A stretch of DNA of 64,000 nucleotides, from contig JAOPHQ010002846.1 of assembly GCA_030340625.1 (NCBI GenBank), positions 243,501 through 307,500 of the forward strand, in the 5' to 3' direction. Position 1 is the stretch's first letter. Each line of letters starts with the position of its first letter. Made by a program: the position numbers and the translations under genes. Source of the DNA: Merluccius polli. Lineage: Eukaryota > Chordata > Actinopteri > Gadiformes > Merlucciidae. The notes under the pieces are model-generated. The model was given only the letters and a program-made list of their open reading frames with translations. It was not told the origin of the DNA and ran no database searches. Positions 1-11,956 of the stretch are shown piece by piece.

Positions 1-488
1 TAAATAACTAAGGGAAGACTAAATTAAACAAAAATGCAATAAACCGGATTCACTTTCATCTCTTCTGACCCAGTTAAATGGTGGCTGTAACTGGTGATGC
101 CTTTGCAAAAGAAAAGGCTCAGGGAAAGAAAAGCAATAAAAACAGCTTAATGTACTCATAGTTGAGAGAGGAGTGTGTATAGTATTGGAGTGGAGTGTGT
201 GTAGTGAAAAAGAGAGCAAGCGGAGTCCATGGGGGACCCGGACTTGAAAGAAAGCCTGACCTCATGAGAGATCTCAAGACAGTGTCTACAGGCCTCCGCT
301 GCAGCCCTTCACTGTACAAACTCCTTTCTAGCAACATGCTGCTGGGTGTGAATTAGTATCTGAATCTGTCTGTCTCTGCTGAGGTGATATAGAATAATGC
401 ATTATTCAAGTGTCTTATGCATTTGGGTTGGAAGGAAGAAACTGCTGCAGAATTATTTATGTATGTACACATATTTTATCAAATGCTA

Positions 489-530
<42 letters not shown>
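489..530. repeat. (GT)n microsatellite
   Basis: An almost pure GT dinucleotide run of about 42 nt, with a single TGCG interruption near the left edge. Confidence 0.95.
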
Positions 531-531
<1 letters not shown>

Positions 532-1094
532 AAGGAAATTCATTCGATTTGAAACCCGGCACACAATTATTGAAGATTATATATTTAGTATTGCAATCTA
601 ACACATACTTGTAAATATTGAAACAGAATGCAATAACAACACACTTTTTTCGCTTGATATAATACCCCCCTTCAAGAACTAAAAAAATCAATAAATGAAT
701 AAATACACTTTTCAAGAAATGGCCTAAAAAGAAAAACTTAACTTCTTAGGTTTAGTGAATTAGGCTGATACTAATGTGTTTTCCCTCATCGGCTATATCT
801 AAAAGACATTGGTGGGAACATTTAACGGAAAAACCGATCGTCGCCACGAGCCATCACATTACGATATCTCTATGGACCGGTGGTTCCACCTGAGCTGCGA
901 TCGCACGCGGACTCACCTGAAGTCAGTGCCAATCCGTTTGCCATTCTCTGGCTCCCCTGGGTCGGGGCAGTAATTAGACACCTGCTTGATCCCACCTTCG
1001 TTCACTGGAGCGGAAACGACAGAGAGACAGAGAGGGGACATGTCAGAGAGGTAAGAGAGAGAGAGAGTTAGAGGGAAAAAAGTACATTCTCTCT

Positions 1095-1235
1095 GGTGTC
1101 CAAGAAAAAGAAGTCGCGGTTTGAATGAAGCCCACGTAGTCTCACAAATCAGACTTTAGATTCATAATCTGAAGTCTGAGAGCAGACAAGCTCAAATCTG
1201 GGTGAACGGGACAGTTCACTTTCTTTCGCTTCATA
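1095..1235 (-). repeat. Interspersed repeat, copy 1 (related copy at 52970-53075)
   Basis: Read on the minus strand, this segment contains GAAGCGAAAGAAAGTGAA, then CAGATTTGAGCT.GTCTGC, GACTTCAGAT and AAAGTCTGATTTGTGAGACT in the same order as the + strand at 52970-53075. Two opposite-orientation copies 52 kb apart indicate a dispersed repeat family. No termini or coding capacity identify the class. Confidence 0.75.
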
Positions 1236-2715
1236 TTTGTTATAACCAATCATGTCCGGACACCAACGTTCTTAGAAAAAGTGTCTGCGAAGGTTTTAAA
1301 ATCAACACCGGTTAGACCGGCCACTGCAGAAATACACCTATTAAAATCCCCTCCTGAAAGCTTCATCAACTCTCTTCGGTAGAATATATCCGTAAGCAAA
1401 CAGGAAGCAAGGTGTAACTCCGCCCCTTTCAGTTCCTGGTTTCCGGCCCAGGCTCTGTGCCGTCTCCCGCCAGAAGTTCTGCTTAAACATCGCTGGACTG
1501 CTGGATCTGAGATGAATGCCAACGTTATACAATGGCATCAGTTGTTTGTATGTGTTGGGCTTTTTTTAAAGGAAGTGGCAAATGCGAAGTAGGATTGCAT
1601 GCATCATGTCACAGCCAAAGTGCATTTGGATCTTAACCCCCTCAAAACGGGAGAGTCTGCCGGCAGTTTGCACTCTTCATTTCTTGCCGGCGGTGTCGTG
1701 TACATACCCTCCTCCCCGTGTGCGATTTATCAAAGTGAACAAAAGGGTAAAGGCAAGGCCTCTTCCCCTAGCTAGACAAAATAGAAGAAATCTATCTGGG
1801 CCCAAAAGGGACTTAAAGAGGATTAAATAACCTTCAACTACATTGCAGGAGCTGCAATATTCACTCGGCAAGGCTTTCCATACATACTAATGGTCTGAGG
1901 AGCCCAGAGATAAAAGCCTTACGGATGGAGTGAAATATACGCCGTACCTCGAAAAATACACAAGTTGCCATGAATACAAGTCAGTGTCAAGGAATTTAAA
2001 AAAACAGTAGCATTCCTGCAATATATTGTAGCAAATAAGAAATCCAATAAAAAGTTGGCTGGATCAGAAAATCCTTGAAAAGTGTAATACCATACTGGTG
2101 CATTAAAACATCAGACACACAGAATCGTAAATATTTAAAAGGAGGGCTGCTCATTCTTGTTTACAGACCTTCAAGTTAATTGTTGTGGGTTATAATATTA
2201 TTATGGCCGTGTTGACACAGCAGTAACGCACCCTGTCTTTTAGCCTGATTTATATTCACATCTCGATTGTTCCTCCTACAAAAAGGCGGGTCGAGGTCGG
2301 GGAGGGCACATGAAGTCATAATAAAAATTACAACCTGTTACCACGCCAAGTGTTTGGCCGATTTTGGGAGTCGAATTGAAATTATATTTTCCAACAGCTT
2401 TGGTTGATGGCAGGGCTTAGGAAGCTCTTTCCGCATGCCTTTGCTAAGTCTACGTCGATCAAATGTCGAGTCCCTATGCTGTGGTTGTTACTGTGCGTGC
2501 GTATTATGCGTGTTATTACTGTGCGTGCGTACACGTGTGTTATTACAGTGCGTGCGTACGTGCATACGTCTATTTCGTGAATTTATGTCAATTTAGGATG
2601 TGGGCCCTTGATCAAGGGTAGGACTTTATGAGAAGGGATTGTAGCAGATCAGGTCTCTGCAGTGTGTGGCTACCAACGTGACCAACATCACATGTGCACA
2701 TTTCTGTCAGAGGGT

Positions 2716-2732
2716 GGGGGGGGGGGGGGGGG
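2716..2732. repeat. Poly(G) tract
   Basis: Seventeen consecutive G residues preceded by AGGGT. It is one of several long G runs in this window. Confidence 0.95.
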
Positions 2733-2919
2733 TTGAAAAGAAAAGGGACTGCACTTCTGCTGAATCTAGTACTGTCGCTTTAATGCCCTGAGCAAACAAT
2801 GCAGCAACAGAAAGGAAAAGCCAAAAAGAAACAGAAGAACCCAGAACACAAGCCCCCAATAAACCCAAACAACACAAAACAATGACATACATTTGCATAA
2901 GAGAAAATAAAAGACTTAC

Positions 2920-2997
2920 TCAAAGAGAGTTTGTTAGTGTTGTCCTTTCCTGGTAATAATTTAACCCCTCTGGATTTAAGCTCTCCAGAGCTTTTCA
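2920..2997 (-). CDS. csmd3: csmd3-like exon: linker between CUB2 and Sushi 2
   Basis: A short symmetric (phase 1-1) exon of 78 nt. The acceptor is CAACCAG abutting 2997, with a pyrimidine-rich run about 20-30 nt upstream. The donor is TTTGA|GTAAGTC at 2919. It continues the frame as VKSSGELKSRGVKLLPGKDN, then TNKLSL. The core KSRG.K..P.KD is a recognisable linker conserved among CSMD1, 2 and 3 just before Sushi 2, and PGKDN.NK is the CSMD3-like form. No structured domain is expected. The following Sushi 2 exon is not seen in positions 1-2900, so the gene continues out of the window. Confidence 0.9.
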
Positions 2998-4161
2998 CTG
3001 GTTGAGCGCAAGGCCATTAGATAAAAAAAGAAGTTACAGTATTAGACGGGAGAAGAGACAGTACAGTACAATTTATTCCTACAATTGCAGTCTCTGTGAT
3101 GAACATCAAAATATAACTACTGCTGTTGAGATGTACACCTGAAAACATTGACTCATATATGCAACCACGGCCCTTGCTGTCGACTACGTAAAACCAAATA
3201 TATGTATACTGTCCCACTTGAAAGATGTCTTGTTTTAAGCAATACATTGAATAATACATGTGCGTGTCAGAGCAGATTTAAGTAAAAAGGGGGGAGGGGG
3301 GGCATTACCACACAAATTCAAAGAAAAGCAGAAAGACTATACTCGCGCTTAACATAATTGAACACAACAGGTGGGCCAGGATTCTGCACAAAATTCAGGT
3401 GATGCAAGCGCCCGTCATAACTGTGAGGTCTCAGCAGCTTAGCCAGAAGCAATGAATGAAGTGTCAAGCGAGATGAGGGCTATTTAGTTCGAGAACAATC
3501 CCCTCCAGCCCAGGCTGCGTTTCATTCCATTTTAAATTTTTTGTGATATTAAATTGGGACTTATAACTGTGCCAATTTAGTGACTGGAGAAAAGTGGTAT
3601 TTGTTATTCACCAAAGCATGCAGCACAATAGTCCTTTTTCTTGGTGGGTTATCAGTCACTGAAGTAATCTCCCAACTTTTTGTTTCTGATTTCCATGGTA
3701 AATAAGTGACTAATGTAGATGAATTGCGCACCACACTGCAGCAGTAAATGAGGTGCTGATTTAATTTGTATATTTGCATTGCTTTCATTTCTCCACCTCC
3801 TATGCTAGCAGTTGACCAATAGGACAACTTTTTTAGATTTTATTCGGAAAAGCCGTAGGCTACCTACAGCATGTTGTTTACAAGGTCTGAAAAATCACTA
3901 ATGGTTTATTGAGATTTAGGTTTTTTAACGAGCGGGTAAAAAATGACTGTATTCGTCAATAACAAGGGTGACCGATGTCGAAGGAATTGCACAAGCTAGC
4001 ATTAATTTAGAGTCCGCCCTTGATAGAAGCCTTGTTAATATTCAGTTGACAAAGACAAAGAAAAACACGGTTGGTAATTAGTAGGGGAGGTTTTGTTGTG
4101 TGTTTTAAAAGGAGGGGGCCCCCGATGAGGGAGATGTGCAAATTAGGGACTTGTGCCTTAC
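2998..4161 (-). other. csmd3: csmd3-like intron between CUB2 end and linker exon
   Basis: A 1164-bp intron, the shortest seen here, with GTAAGG at its 5' end and CAACCAG at its 3' end (minus strand). No repeat or additional exon is recognised. Mammalian CSMD3 has extra linker sequence at this point, so a skipped cassette exon could be hidden here, but no candidate could be supported. Confidence 0.7.
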
Positions 4162-4274
4162 CCTGATACTGAGCCCTGAAGCCCTTGTGCCGATGGTTGC
4201 TCTCGGTCACAAAATGAAGCCGGAGCCAGTTTTTGTTGCTGATGATGGGCGCTGGGATATTGGCCCCAGAAAGC
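4162..4274 (-). CDS. csmd3: csmd3-like exon: C-terminal half of CUB domain 2
   Basis: This 113-nt exon completes CUB2. The acceptor is TTTTTTTACACAG abutting 4274 and the donor is CAGG|GTAAGG at 4161. It enters in phase 2 and leaves in phase 1. Joined to the exon at 11309-11552 it restores the Trp codon and reads W-LSGANIPAPIISNKNWLRL, then HFVTESNHRHKGFRAQYQ. The conserved end of the CUB fold (WLRLHF...S...GF.A.Y) is clear. IISNKNWLRLHF is shared by all CSMD paralogues as I remember them, whereas HFVTE and the preceding SEPPTIW favour CSMD3. In mammalian CSMD3 a variable, alternatively used linker segment follows; no such exon is recognised in the 1164-bp intron to the next exon. Confidence 0.95.
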
Positions 4275-5218
4275 CTGTGTAAAAAAACACAAGAGCGCAT
4301 TGGGAGAAGCATGAGTGGGAAAACACGCAATGTAGACAACAGATCCTCCAGTCATTTCCACTGATGTAGAACACATATTAGAGCAAGGGTCACACTGGAC
4401 AGACAAACCCTTGGTCAAAAAGAAAACATTGCAAAACAAATTAAATGGACCTACTAGCAAATGCCCAAATAGCTAAATAACCTAGGTATTTACAACTGAC
4501 TATTTATTGCCATTAAAAGACCTTTAATTCCTGTGATATGGTTTCTCTACAACCAGTCATTTGGATTTTCACACAAATCTTCAATAGCGGTGGTGCAAAT
4601 TTTCAATAGCGCTATTTGATACCAGTATTGATGTATCGTGACTAGGCAATCACCTGTAGTGCAAATACATAGTCTACAAATTAAATGAAAATATAGGCAA
4701 ATTAAAATATAGGCATTATTTATTTTTTCACTTTTCAACACTAGAAAAACATGGCAGACTTGTAATGAGTAATATAATTACTTGTCACAACCTGATCAAT
4801 GATGCTAGAGAAACATGACCCAGGCTTGTGCAGCATTCACAATGTTTTTGTGCATGTGCACATTTACGACACTCCACTGGTACTCAACATTAAATTAGTA
4901 ATGAGAGCCATATCATTTATATTTGTATTTAACTATTTTAATGTGATGCATCTGTAAATATTGTTTGGTGGATATGTGATTATCGAGGCCAGTGCATCTC
5001 CATTCACATGCACTTGCGATACATCAATGTATGACATTTCATCTCAGCCGTCATTTAGAGAAGGCAACGGAAGGCTGCAGAAATACTTTTGTGAAAAGGC
5101 ACCTTTTATTTTCTGTCAGGGGAGAAAACAGCACACAGACAATAGAAAATAGTTTGGCCCTGAAACCTGGAACAATTCCTTCCTTACCTGGACTCTTCAT
5201 GGCTTTGAGCTTTCTTTT

Positions 5219-5240
5219 CTGTGTGTGTGTGTGTGTGTGT
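5219..5240. repeat. (GT)n microsatellite
   Basis: A short pure GT run of about 11 units between TTTTCT and CCGTGTGAG. Confidence 0.9.
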
Positions 5241-8224
5241 CCGTGTGAGCATCTGAAGTGTTTGTAGGTTGGTCCATCTTAAATATAACAAATGGTAGAG
5301 AGGTGTGAGGGGTAGATAGAGGTGTGTGGGCGTACTTTTCATGTATGCTGTTCCTATCTTTCCTCTCACCATCTACCTGCAATGTTTGTGCTGTTTTTTC
5401 AGGCTGTGTTGCTTAAAAAGTACTGTACTATGCGGGCATTGGGGACTTGTCTAATCACAGGGCTTCAAGGCTGCCAGGAGCCTTGTCATCTGTCTGGCTA
5501 AGCAGGCCTGCCTTTTATCTCCCAGCGTGCATCTTGCTCTTCCTTACCAGTCAATAGCACGCAATGCCACTGTGGCCATTAAACCACAACTTGAGACGGG
5601 CGGGAAACAAAAAAAAAAACACAAAACAAGACAAGACACAGTGGGTCCCAGTGAGCACAATCTAGCTCGATGCAGTGCTTCAAGCACCATTTGCTGAGGT
5701 GTTTGTGTGTGTCTCTGTCATGGAATGGGTGGAAACAAGGGTATTTAAGGTGTTTACCGTTAAGAAAGAGCAGGAGCGGGGGATGAAGTGAAGGGGTTAT
5801 ATACACAAAAAATCGAATACTCTACTCACCATGAAAAAAAGAAAGAAATGAAAATGAAAATGTAGAAATTGCTCCAGTCAATCACTTTCTTTACAGGAGA
5901 TAATTAGAAAAAAAATAATATGCTTCCTTACGAAATAGACGGCCACACACCATATTTCTTATTAGAAAACTGTATCGCTTCTAATATTAAATTGCGAAAC
6001 CATCCATCACAAGGGCCAATGACGGCTCGCAGAAGCAAAGTTAAACAGTATTTGATTTTACACAAAACTTGACCTTTTCCTCATGACCAGAAAAAAAAAA
6101 AAAAAGAGAGATAACGAATGACACTATTTATAAGCAAACGTCTGCATGTTCCTGCCGCAGAAGCTGTAAGTTATTACAGGGTTTCAGCCATACGTCCTCA
6201 GAAAAATGGATGGCGACCATAAAAGTCTCTGCCTGAGAAGTTGCCTAGTCCCCTGTAGGCAGCGAAGCGGGGATGCTACTTATTTAAGAGCAGCAGTGGT
6301 GAATATACTGGAACTGCAAAAGCAAAGTACTGGAGCACATCTAAACACTACGTGTCATGAGCGGCGAATCAAAGGTCAGATACATTTTACAAGTGCCTCA
6401 TTCCGTTGCATTACATCGGGTATTACTCAATGAGAATGTGTTTTATGCAGACGATAACATTTTGATGCGTTACAAGAGAATGATGTAGTTTTTTGCATTA
6501 AAAAAAAACATCGTCGAAGTACCAAAAGTCCTTCCATAAAGAGTTCCAACGCCACCTACGGCTACGAGTCACAGTGGTCCTGTCTGCAATTGTAATGGTC
6601 TGTAGTTGAGAACCCAGGCGATTGGTTATCATAGCGGGTGAAAGCTGTTATCGGTTCACCAATGGACAGTAAGATGAGCTGCGTGTTCTCCTGTAACACT
6701 ATTATTGCCCTGGAATTATCCATAGACTCACTTTTACATTAACATAAAAGGTGAGTAGACTCCGGAGCCAAAAAGTGGCTTCCCCGTTTTCCTCTCTGTA
6801 ATATAACTGCTGGCCAAAAAGCTAATGAATTACTCATGGTCATCGGGCTGTCTAGTCTCCTGATAAAGAAAACATGGAGGGATGGTGGTTTTTGTAGAAG
6901 ATTTGCTATAATACTATAACAACGTACTAATGACTCCAACAATGGTTTCATTCTTGGCAGATGAAGAACTGGTGCACACAAAAAAAACAAGGCAGGCGTA
7001 GCAGAAAAACCTTAACGTTATGGGTGGGAATCCAACAGCTCTTAATTGGTAAGATGTGACAAAACAAAAAAACAAAGCAAGAATAACAACAGTTTAATTA
7101 GACACAAGTAGATAACATGGGGGGTAGGAAACAAAGAAGGCTAATTTTTTTTAAAAGTCTGTCTTGAAAGACAGCAGCAGTACGGTAGTAATTGATTCTA
7201 ATTGATGAATATAACACACGGGCAAACAATCAAGGACAACGGCAGCGATCACAACTCTAACCCCTGGGAGAGCAACGTGTTATTGTGATGTCAGATTAGG
7301 ATCGGCTCAAATGAGTGTCAAGCAGCTTCCCTTTGCCATAAATACAATTGTCCATAAATTGGTTGCTCTTAAATGGTCAGAGGAAATGCCAAAAAAATAT
7401 TTTCTGCAGTTCAGTAAAACAGTAAGACTGGCTAATGGGGACCGGCATTTGACTAGTATTCTAGGAATTTGATTTGAGAAGAAGCACAGTGTGTTTTTTA
7501 AGTGTAGTCCTTGAAATCCCAATTAGAAGTAATGAGAAAGAATGACATACATAGGCATATATAATAGGCAATTTATTTTAGATTTGTATTGATACTTTGC
7601 ATTATAACGTTTGTATAAATAAACTCCATGGTCAATGCATATTCTCAAATTTACAATATGGGATTAATAGTACAAAGTACAAATTGTAGTTCTTCTGTAT
7701 AGAGGTACATAAGAACTATAAGCCTAAAGGTTAAAATATAGTTCTGCGTCAAATTGCTGGCATATGGTATGCGGTGGGTCTCTATGTTGAGGAAGCAAAG
7801 TCAAAAGAGGCCCTCACCATATCTTACATGCACCTCTCTAAAAATGGAACTACATGTCCCAAGACCAAAAGAACTGTGATTGTCTCACTTCATATTCCTG
7901 ATATGTTTTAGGGTTAATTTCCAGCCGAAAATTAAAACAACATGGAACAGAACAGAGACTAGAGACTGAGAAGGATCACAAATATGTTCATCTTCACATT
8001 ATAAAGATCACCAAATCTTCGAGAGGCAATTTGTTGTGAAGTAGAAAGATGTCATGCTTTGTTTCAATCATCCTTACACAAATCCATCATGAAGGGCAAT
8101 CTAAATTTCAGGTTGAGTCTTAGGTCAAGCTTCTGAAAATAGTTTATGGACATTTTCACTGATTCTTTGAGCAATTAAAAAAAATGGAAAAGTCGTGCAA
8201 CACAAATTCAAATAAAATCTTGAT

Positions 8225-8830
8225 CAAATCCTTGATTAGCTAATACCAGTCTGGGTGATTAAACCCTTTCCTGGCTTCATTAACACATATGTTGCCAATA
8301 TAATTTGTCAAAATGACTTTGTTGTACCGATTCTGCCTAAGAGCATTTAGCGTGAGTGCGCCTCACCACAAACATAACAATGGACCCTTTCCACAGGTTG
8401 TCAGTAGCAGGGTAAAGTAACTTCCTGTTCCTGTCATTTTAACATTAGGTCCGTTTTATTTATGTCCGTCACAGCACCAGCGTGGTCAATGTATATAGTT
8501 GTGTCTATACTGGTGCACTGGCATACGTAAATGAAACGCACCCATTATTAATGTGATGAGCTACACCTGTGTTTTTCCTTCTTTGAAAAGGGCATTGTTG
8601 TGTAAAGTACTTGCATGGCATTGTTTTGTTGTCCACAAACCAAAAGACGACAGAGCTATTGCTATTGTTTACGTGTGGCAAGAGTTCACTCACGCTAAAT
8701 GCTGTTCAGCAGAATCGGCAAAAGTCATTCTGACAAATTAGATTGGAAATGGATGTTTTAGTGAAGCCAGGAGAGATGGTTGTGATGGTTTAATCACCCA
8801 GACTGATACGCTCCTTTAACTCTACTTAAC
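8225..8830. mobile_element. Diverged fold-back (MITE-like) element
   Basis: The two ends are imperfect inverted copies. The left arm has CAGTCTGGGTGATTAAACC (8249-8267), CCTGGCTTCA, AATTTGTCAAAATGACTT, CGATTCTGC and GCATTTAGCGTGAGTG. The right arm carries the same blocks, inverted, up to GGTTTAATCACCCAGACTG (8787-8805). Each arm is roughly 150-250 bp, with insertions and substitutions. No transposase frame is present, so it would be non-autonomous. The precise termini and target duplication could not be fixed. Confidence 0.7.
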
Positions 8831-11308
8831 AGATTCCTTGCAGGTGCAACCCACCTGTTAGTCTGAACGCAACCGGGTTCAGTGACATATCAACTCGTAT
8901 GCAGTCAGATTTCTTTTAGATATATATTAATCTACAATCATTCCCAGAATCTAATGTCAAACAATGACTTATACCTCTTAACCTTTTAACATGCAATAAT
9001 AAAATGACAAAGTAGAGGAAACCAAAGCTATATTTGAAAAAAAGGTTTTAATGCTAAAAGCAGATGTTGAGTCTGATTGACTCAAAAGGTCCCCTGGCTG
9101 TCAATCATTGTTATGCAGCTCTAAAACTCAAGGGGTAAATTGATGGCTTGATGTCTCCTCCTCCAGCTGGTGTAATATGTTGGGATGTCTGAAAAGCTGT
9201 ACAATAGCCTTGTACACAATCAGAAATCATAAAGAGGGTGGGAGAAAGAGCAAGCTATTTTATAGGCAGAGGGCGGTGTGGTGCACATCTTGCTATTAGT
9301 TTCATTTGTTCTCTTGTGTCTTTATTTACCATGCCCAGACAGCGGCTTGTGTTTTAACCAGACTTAGTGGGTCCCAAGTGGCCGATGCAGATTAAAATGA
9401 GAACTATCTAGCCTGCAAAATGGGACATTCAGTGGCATCCTATAATGTCACCTTGGTGTTTAGAAGCCAGATATATTACCCCTGATGGATCATCTCTCTT
9501 GGTTACGTTGCTTTACGTCTACATTCTGTTGTAAACACAAATTTTTCCACAACAATGACATTGAGGCAACAAATCATCTACAATATCTCTCAGAGTCAAC
9601 AGATCATCCGTGCAGCTTAAAGTTACCCAACCTGTGGGCTTAACAAGACGTACATGGCCGGTCAGTGAATGAGTTCATTTTGAAGATATTTTTAAGCCAA
9701 GTTGTTTACCAGTGGGCCTGTCATAACACGACATCTTCCCACAACACTTCCCTGTCAATCTTTTCTCAACCCAGTCAACACACTTGGCAGTCATCGCCAC
9801 GCGTGCTGCCTCCCCTTTTGACTCTTTTGCTTCTCATGCCTTCTCTCTGACAGTTTCCAACTCCTGGTACCCAATATTGTCTATCAGACTCCCCGACGGC
9901 ATCTCTGAAGGGACCAAAGAGCTCATAGTTAAGTGATTGATTAGTGCTTCTTTGAACCATGTCTCATTAATCAATGGCAGGATCACATAAACCTAGAGGA
10001 TGATCACATTCGCACACGGCAAATCGCCAACGCCTCAAGGTTGATGGGTCAAGCACATTTCCTATTTTGTCAGTCCCATACTTCATAGGGGACTGAGTTC
10101 CACATCAAGAACATAAAACTCAGTGTCTCATTAGATTTCTAAGTAGATTTTACTGAATGGTGTACTCCTTAGGGGCAACACATGTAGGGGCTTATAAATT
10201 ATTATTAGTGTAACTATTCTGTTCATCAAGTGCAGTTACAGATGTTTAGCTACTCAGAAAAACATTACACAGTTTTATCAGACTGATGTCGAGCCAAAAT
10301 ACAAAAGAAAAAAATCTGAGCTGGAAGAATCGGTTGTTTTTTAGTTTGTTTTGTTTTTTGGCTCAGAACCACCAATTCTTGCTTGAATGGTTGCAACTGA
10401 CGTGATGTTTTAAATGCCAAGCACTGGAACACAATTTGTTGACAACAATAAAGGGTGAGATGAATTGCAATCCCTTCTCCTGAACTCATAAACGTATTTA
10501 TGAACATTTATACAACAAAAATATTGTAAAACTGTATTATAATGTTCTATAATTGACATTTACATATAAGCAGAAAGAATCATGTCATATGTAGTGCAGG
10601 AGGTCAATAACAAGAAGGGCTAATTGACCAACTAGTATTTGATGTATGAATGAAAACCTTGATACAAAATGTGCAGTTTCTAGCATGTTTCTGGGGACCA
10701 CTAAGAACTTACTCACAATAACAGTGATTGAGCAAACATGCAGTCCTGCAACATTTTAGTATTTAATTTGTTTTTTATTGGACACTGAGGTTTGCATCTT
10801 TTAGTTGAATTCCACCATACTGAGTGCTTTGGAAATTAGCAAACTACAATGATGCAGAAAAAGAATACTGTTTGTTGGTAAAATAATTGGTATAATTCAT
10901 TCTACTTAATCTTCAATTTACAAGAATAATTAAAATATACCTCAAGCCTTTACATAATACACTACAAAATAAATCCTGCAGACACTGCACCAATCATAAT
11001 ATAATGACTGCATCTTTTCCTGGAGAAATGTGATTAAAGACTTGACCTTCTCAATCCTGTATTACCCAGAACCCAAGAGTCTGCAGAGAGTCTGCACTTG
11101 GATGTGCTGTGTAGGGTTGGCTGAACCACACCCTCAAGGATTTGTTTGCCTGCCGTTACCAATGACTTACACAGCAGGTTTCTCTCGCAAATCCCCTAGG
11201 CACAAAACCCAAACACACAAAAACATTGGGTCCTACAAACCTCGGCACATCAGACAACCCATTGACCATTAGTAAACATGCACGGGCGAATGGGCTTGCT
11301 CAACTCAC

Positions 11309-11552
11309 CAGATGGTGGGCGGTTCGGATCCCTCCACCTCGAGGTAATCCGACTTGTCGTCCATCTGGAATTCCGTGAACACTAGCGAGATGGTATCTCC
11401 CGGGTCCGCCAGGATGGTCCACTTACAGTCACCGCTGCTGGGGCTCCCCCCGCCAATGGTGCTGACTCCAGGGGAGTCACCGCCTCCCAGGAAATCAGGG
11501 CTGGAGATGAGCCCGCTGGAGCCACGCAGGGTCCCGCCGCAGGTGTCCTCCG
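11309..11552 (-). CDS. csmd3: csmd3-like exon: N-terminal half of CUB domain 2, with a Gly/Ser-rich insertion
   Basis: The acceptor is TTGATTAACAG abutting 11552, behind a poly-T tract (15 A on the + strand, 11571-11585). The donor is ATCTG|GTGAGT at 11308. It enters in phase 1 and leaves in phase 2. The frame begins AEDTCGGTLRGSSGLISSP and ends LVFTEFQMDDKSDYLEVEG and SEPPTIW; the SEPPTIW end strongly suggests CSMD3. Two features are odd. Between ISSPDF and DCKW there are 20 residues rich in Gly, Ser and Pro (LGGGDSPGVS, then TIGGGSPSSG). The usual CUB motif there (P..Y.nn.dC.W) is about 8 residues, so this CUB is roughly 12 residues longer and lacks its Tyr-Asn-Asn core. Also, KSDYL replaces the usual K-Y-D-YL, so an expected tyrosine before the Asp is a serine. 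The frame is intact, so these look like genuine divergence. Confidence 0.94.
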
Positions 11553-11956
11553 CTGTTAATCAACAGATACAAAAAAAAAAAAAAACAGGTCAGAATGAAT
11601 GTATGAGATTGACACGCTGGCCATGGGTTGTACCAGCCAATCATGGTAACAAGGACAAAAGGAGAAGGAACATGAGTCAGCCACTTAGTGATTAAGAGTG
11701 AGGTCAATTATAGTACAAGTATGCAATAACCAACAATAGCAATCTTTAAAGCTGAGAGGAGGAATCAAGCAAGAAAAAAAATTGTCAACAACTTTAATTC
11801 AGAATTAATGAGTAAAAGGCTGTACTTTAAAAACCTTTGTTTTGTTTTACGGAATTAAAAGTTAACTAGGACTGCTGGGTAAGCATATTTCGATTTGGTC
11901 ACATTTATGTCATGAATTAACTGGAGAGATTATTTTAAATAATTGTAACTGATAAG

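Larger units (their letters stand above)
1..2919 (-). other. csmd3: Part of a csmd3-like intron (downstream of the linker exon)
   Basis: No coding exon is recognised. The stretch holds a (GT)n tract (489-530), a repeat related to one near 53 kb (1095-1235), an irregular TGCGTGCGT-rich stretch (2488-2570) and a 17-nt poly(G) run (2716-2732). Minus-strand open frames at 1250-1538 look like a decayed coding fragment but were not identified. The end of the intron lies outside the window. Confidence 0.7.
4275..11308 (-). other. csmd3: csmd3-like intron within CUB2 (7.0 kb)
   Basis: An AT-rich intron with GTGAGT at its 5' end and TTTACACAG at its 3' end (minus strand). It contains a short (GT)n run at 5219-5240 and a diverged fold-back element at about 8225-8830. 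Elsewhere no gene, RNA gene or clear repeat was recognised; open frames are short and without domain features. Confidence 0.7.

Noticed and set aside
11354..11695. 113-codon + strand open frame
   Set aside because: Shadow of the CUB2 exon on the opposite strand, running on into a poly(A) tract.
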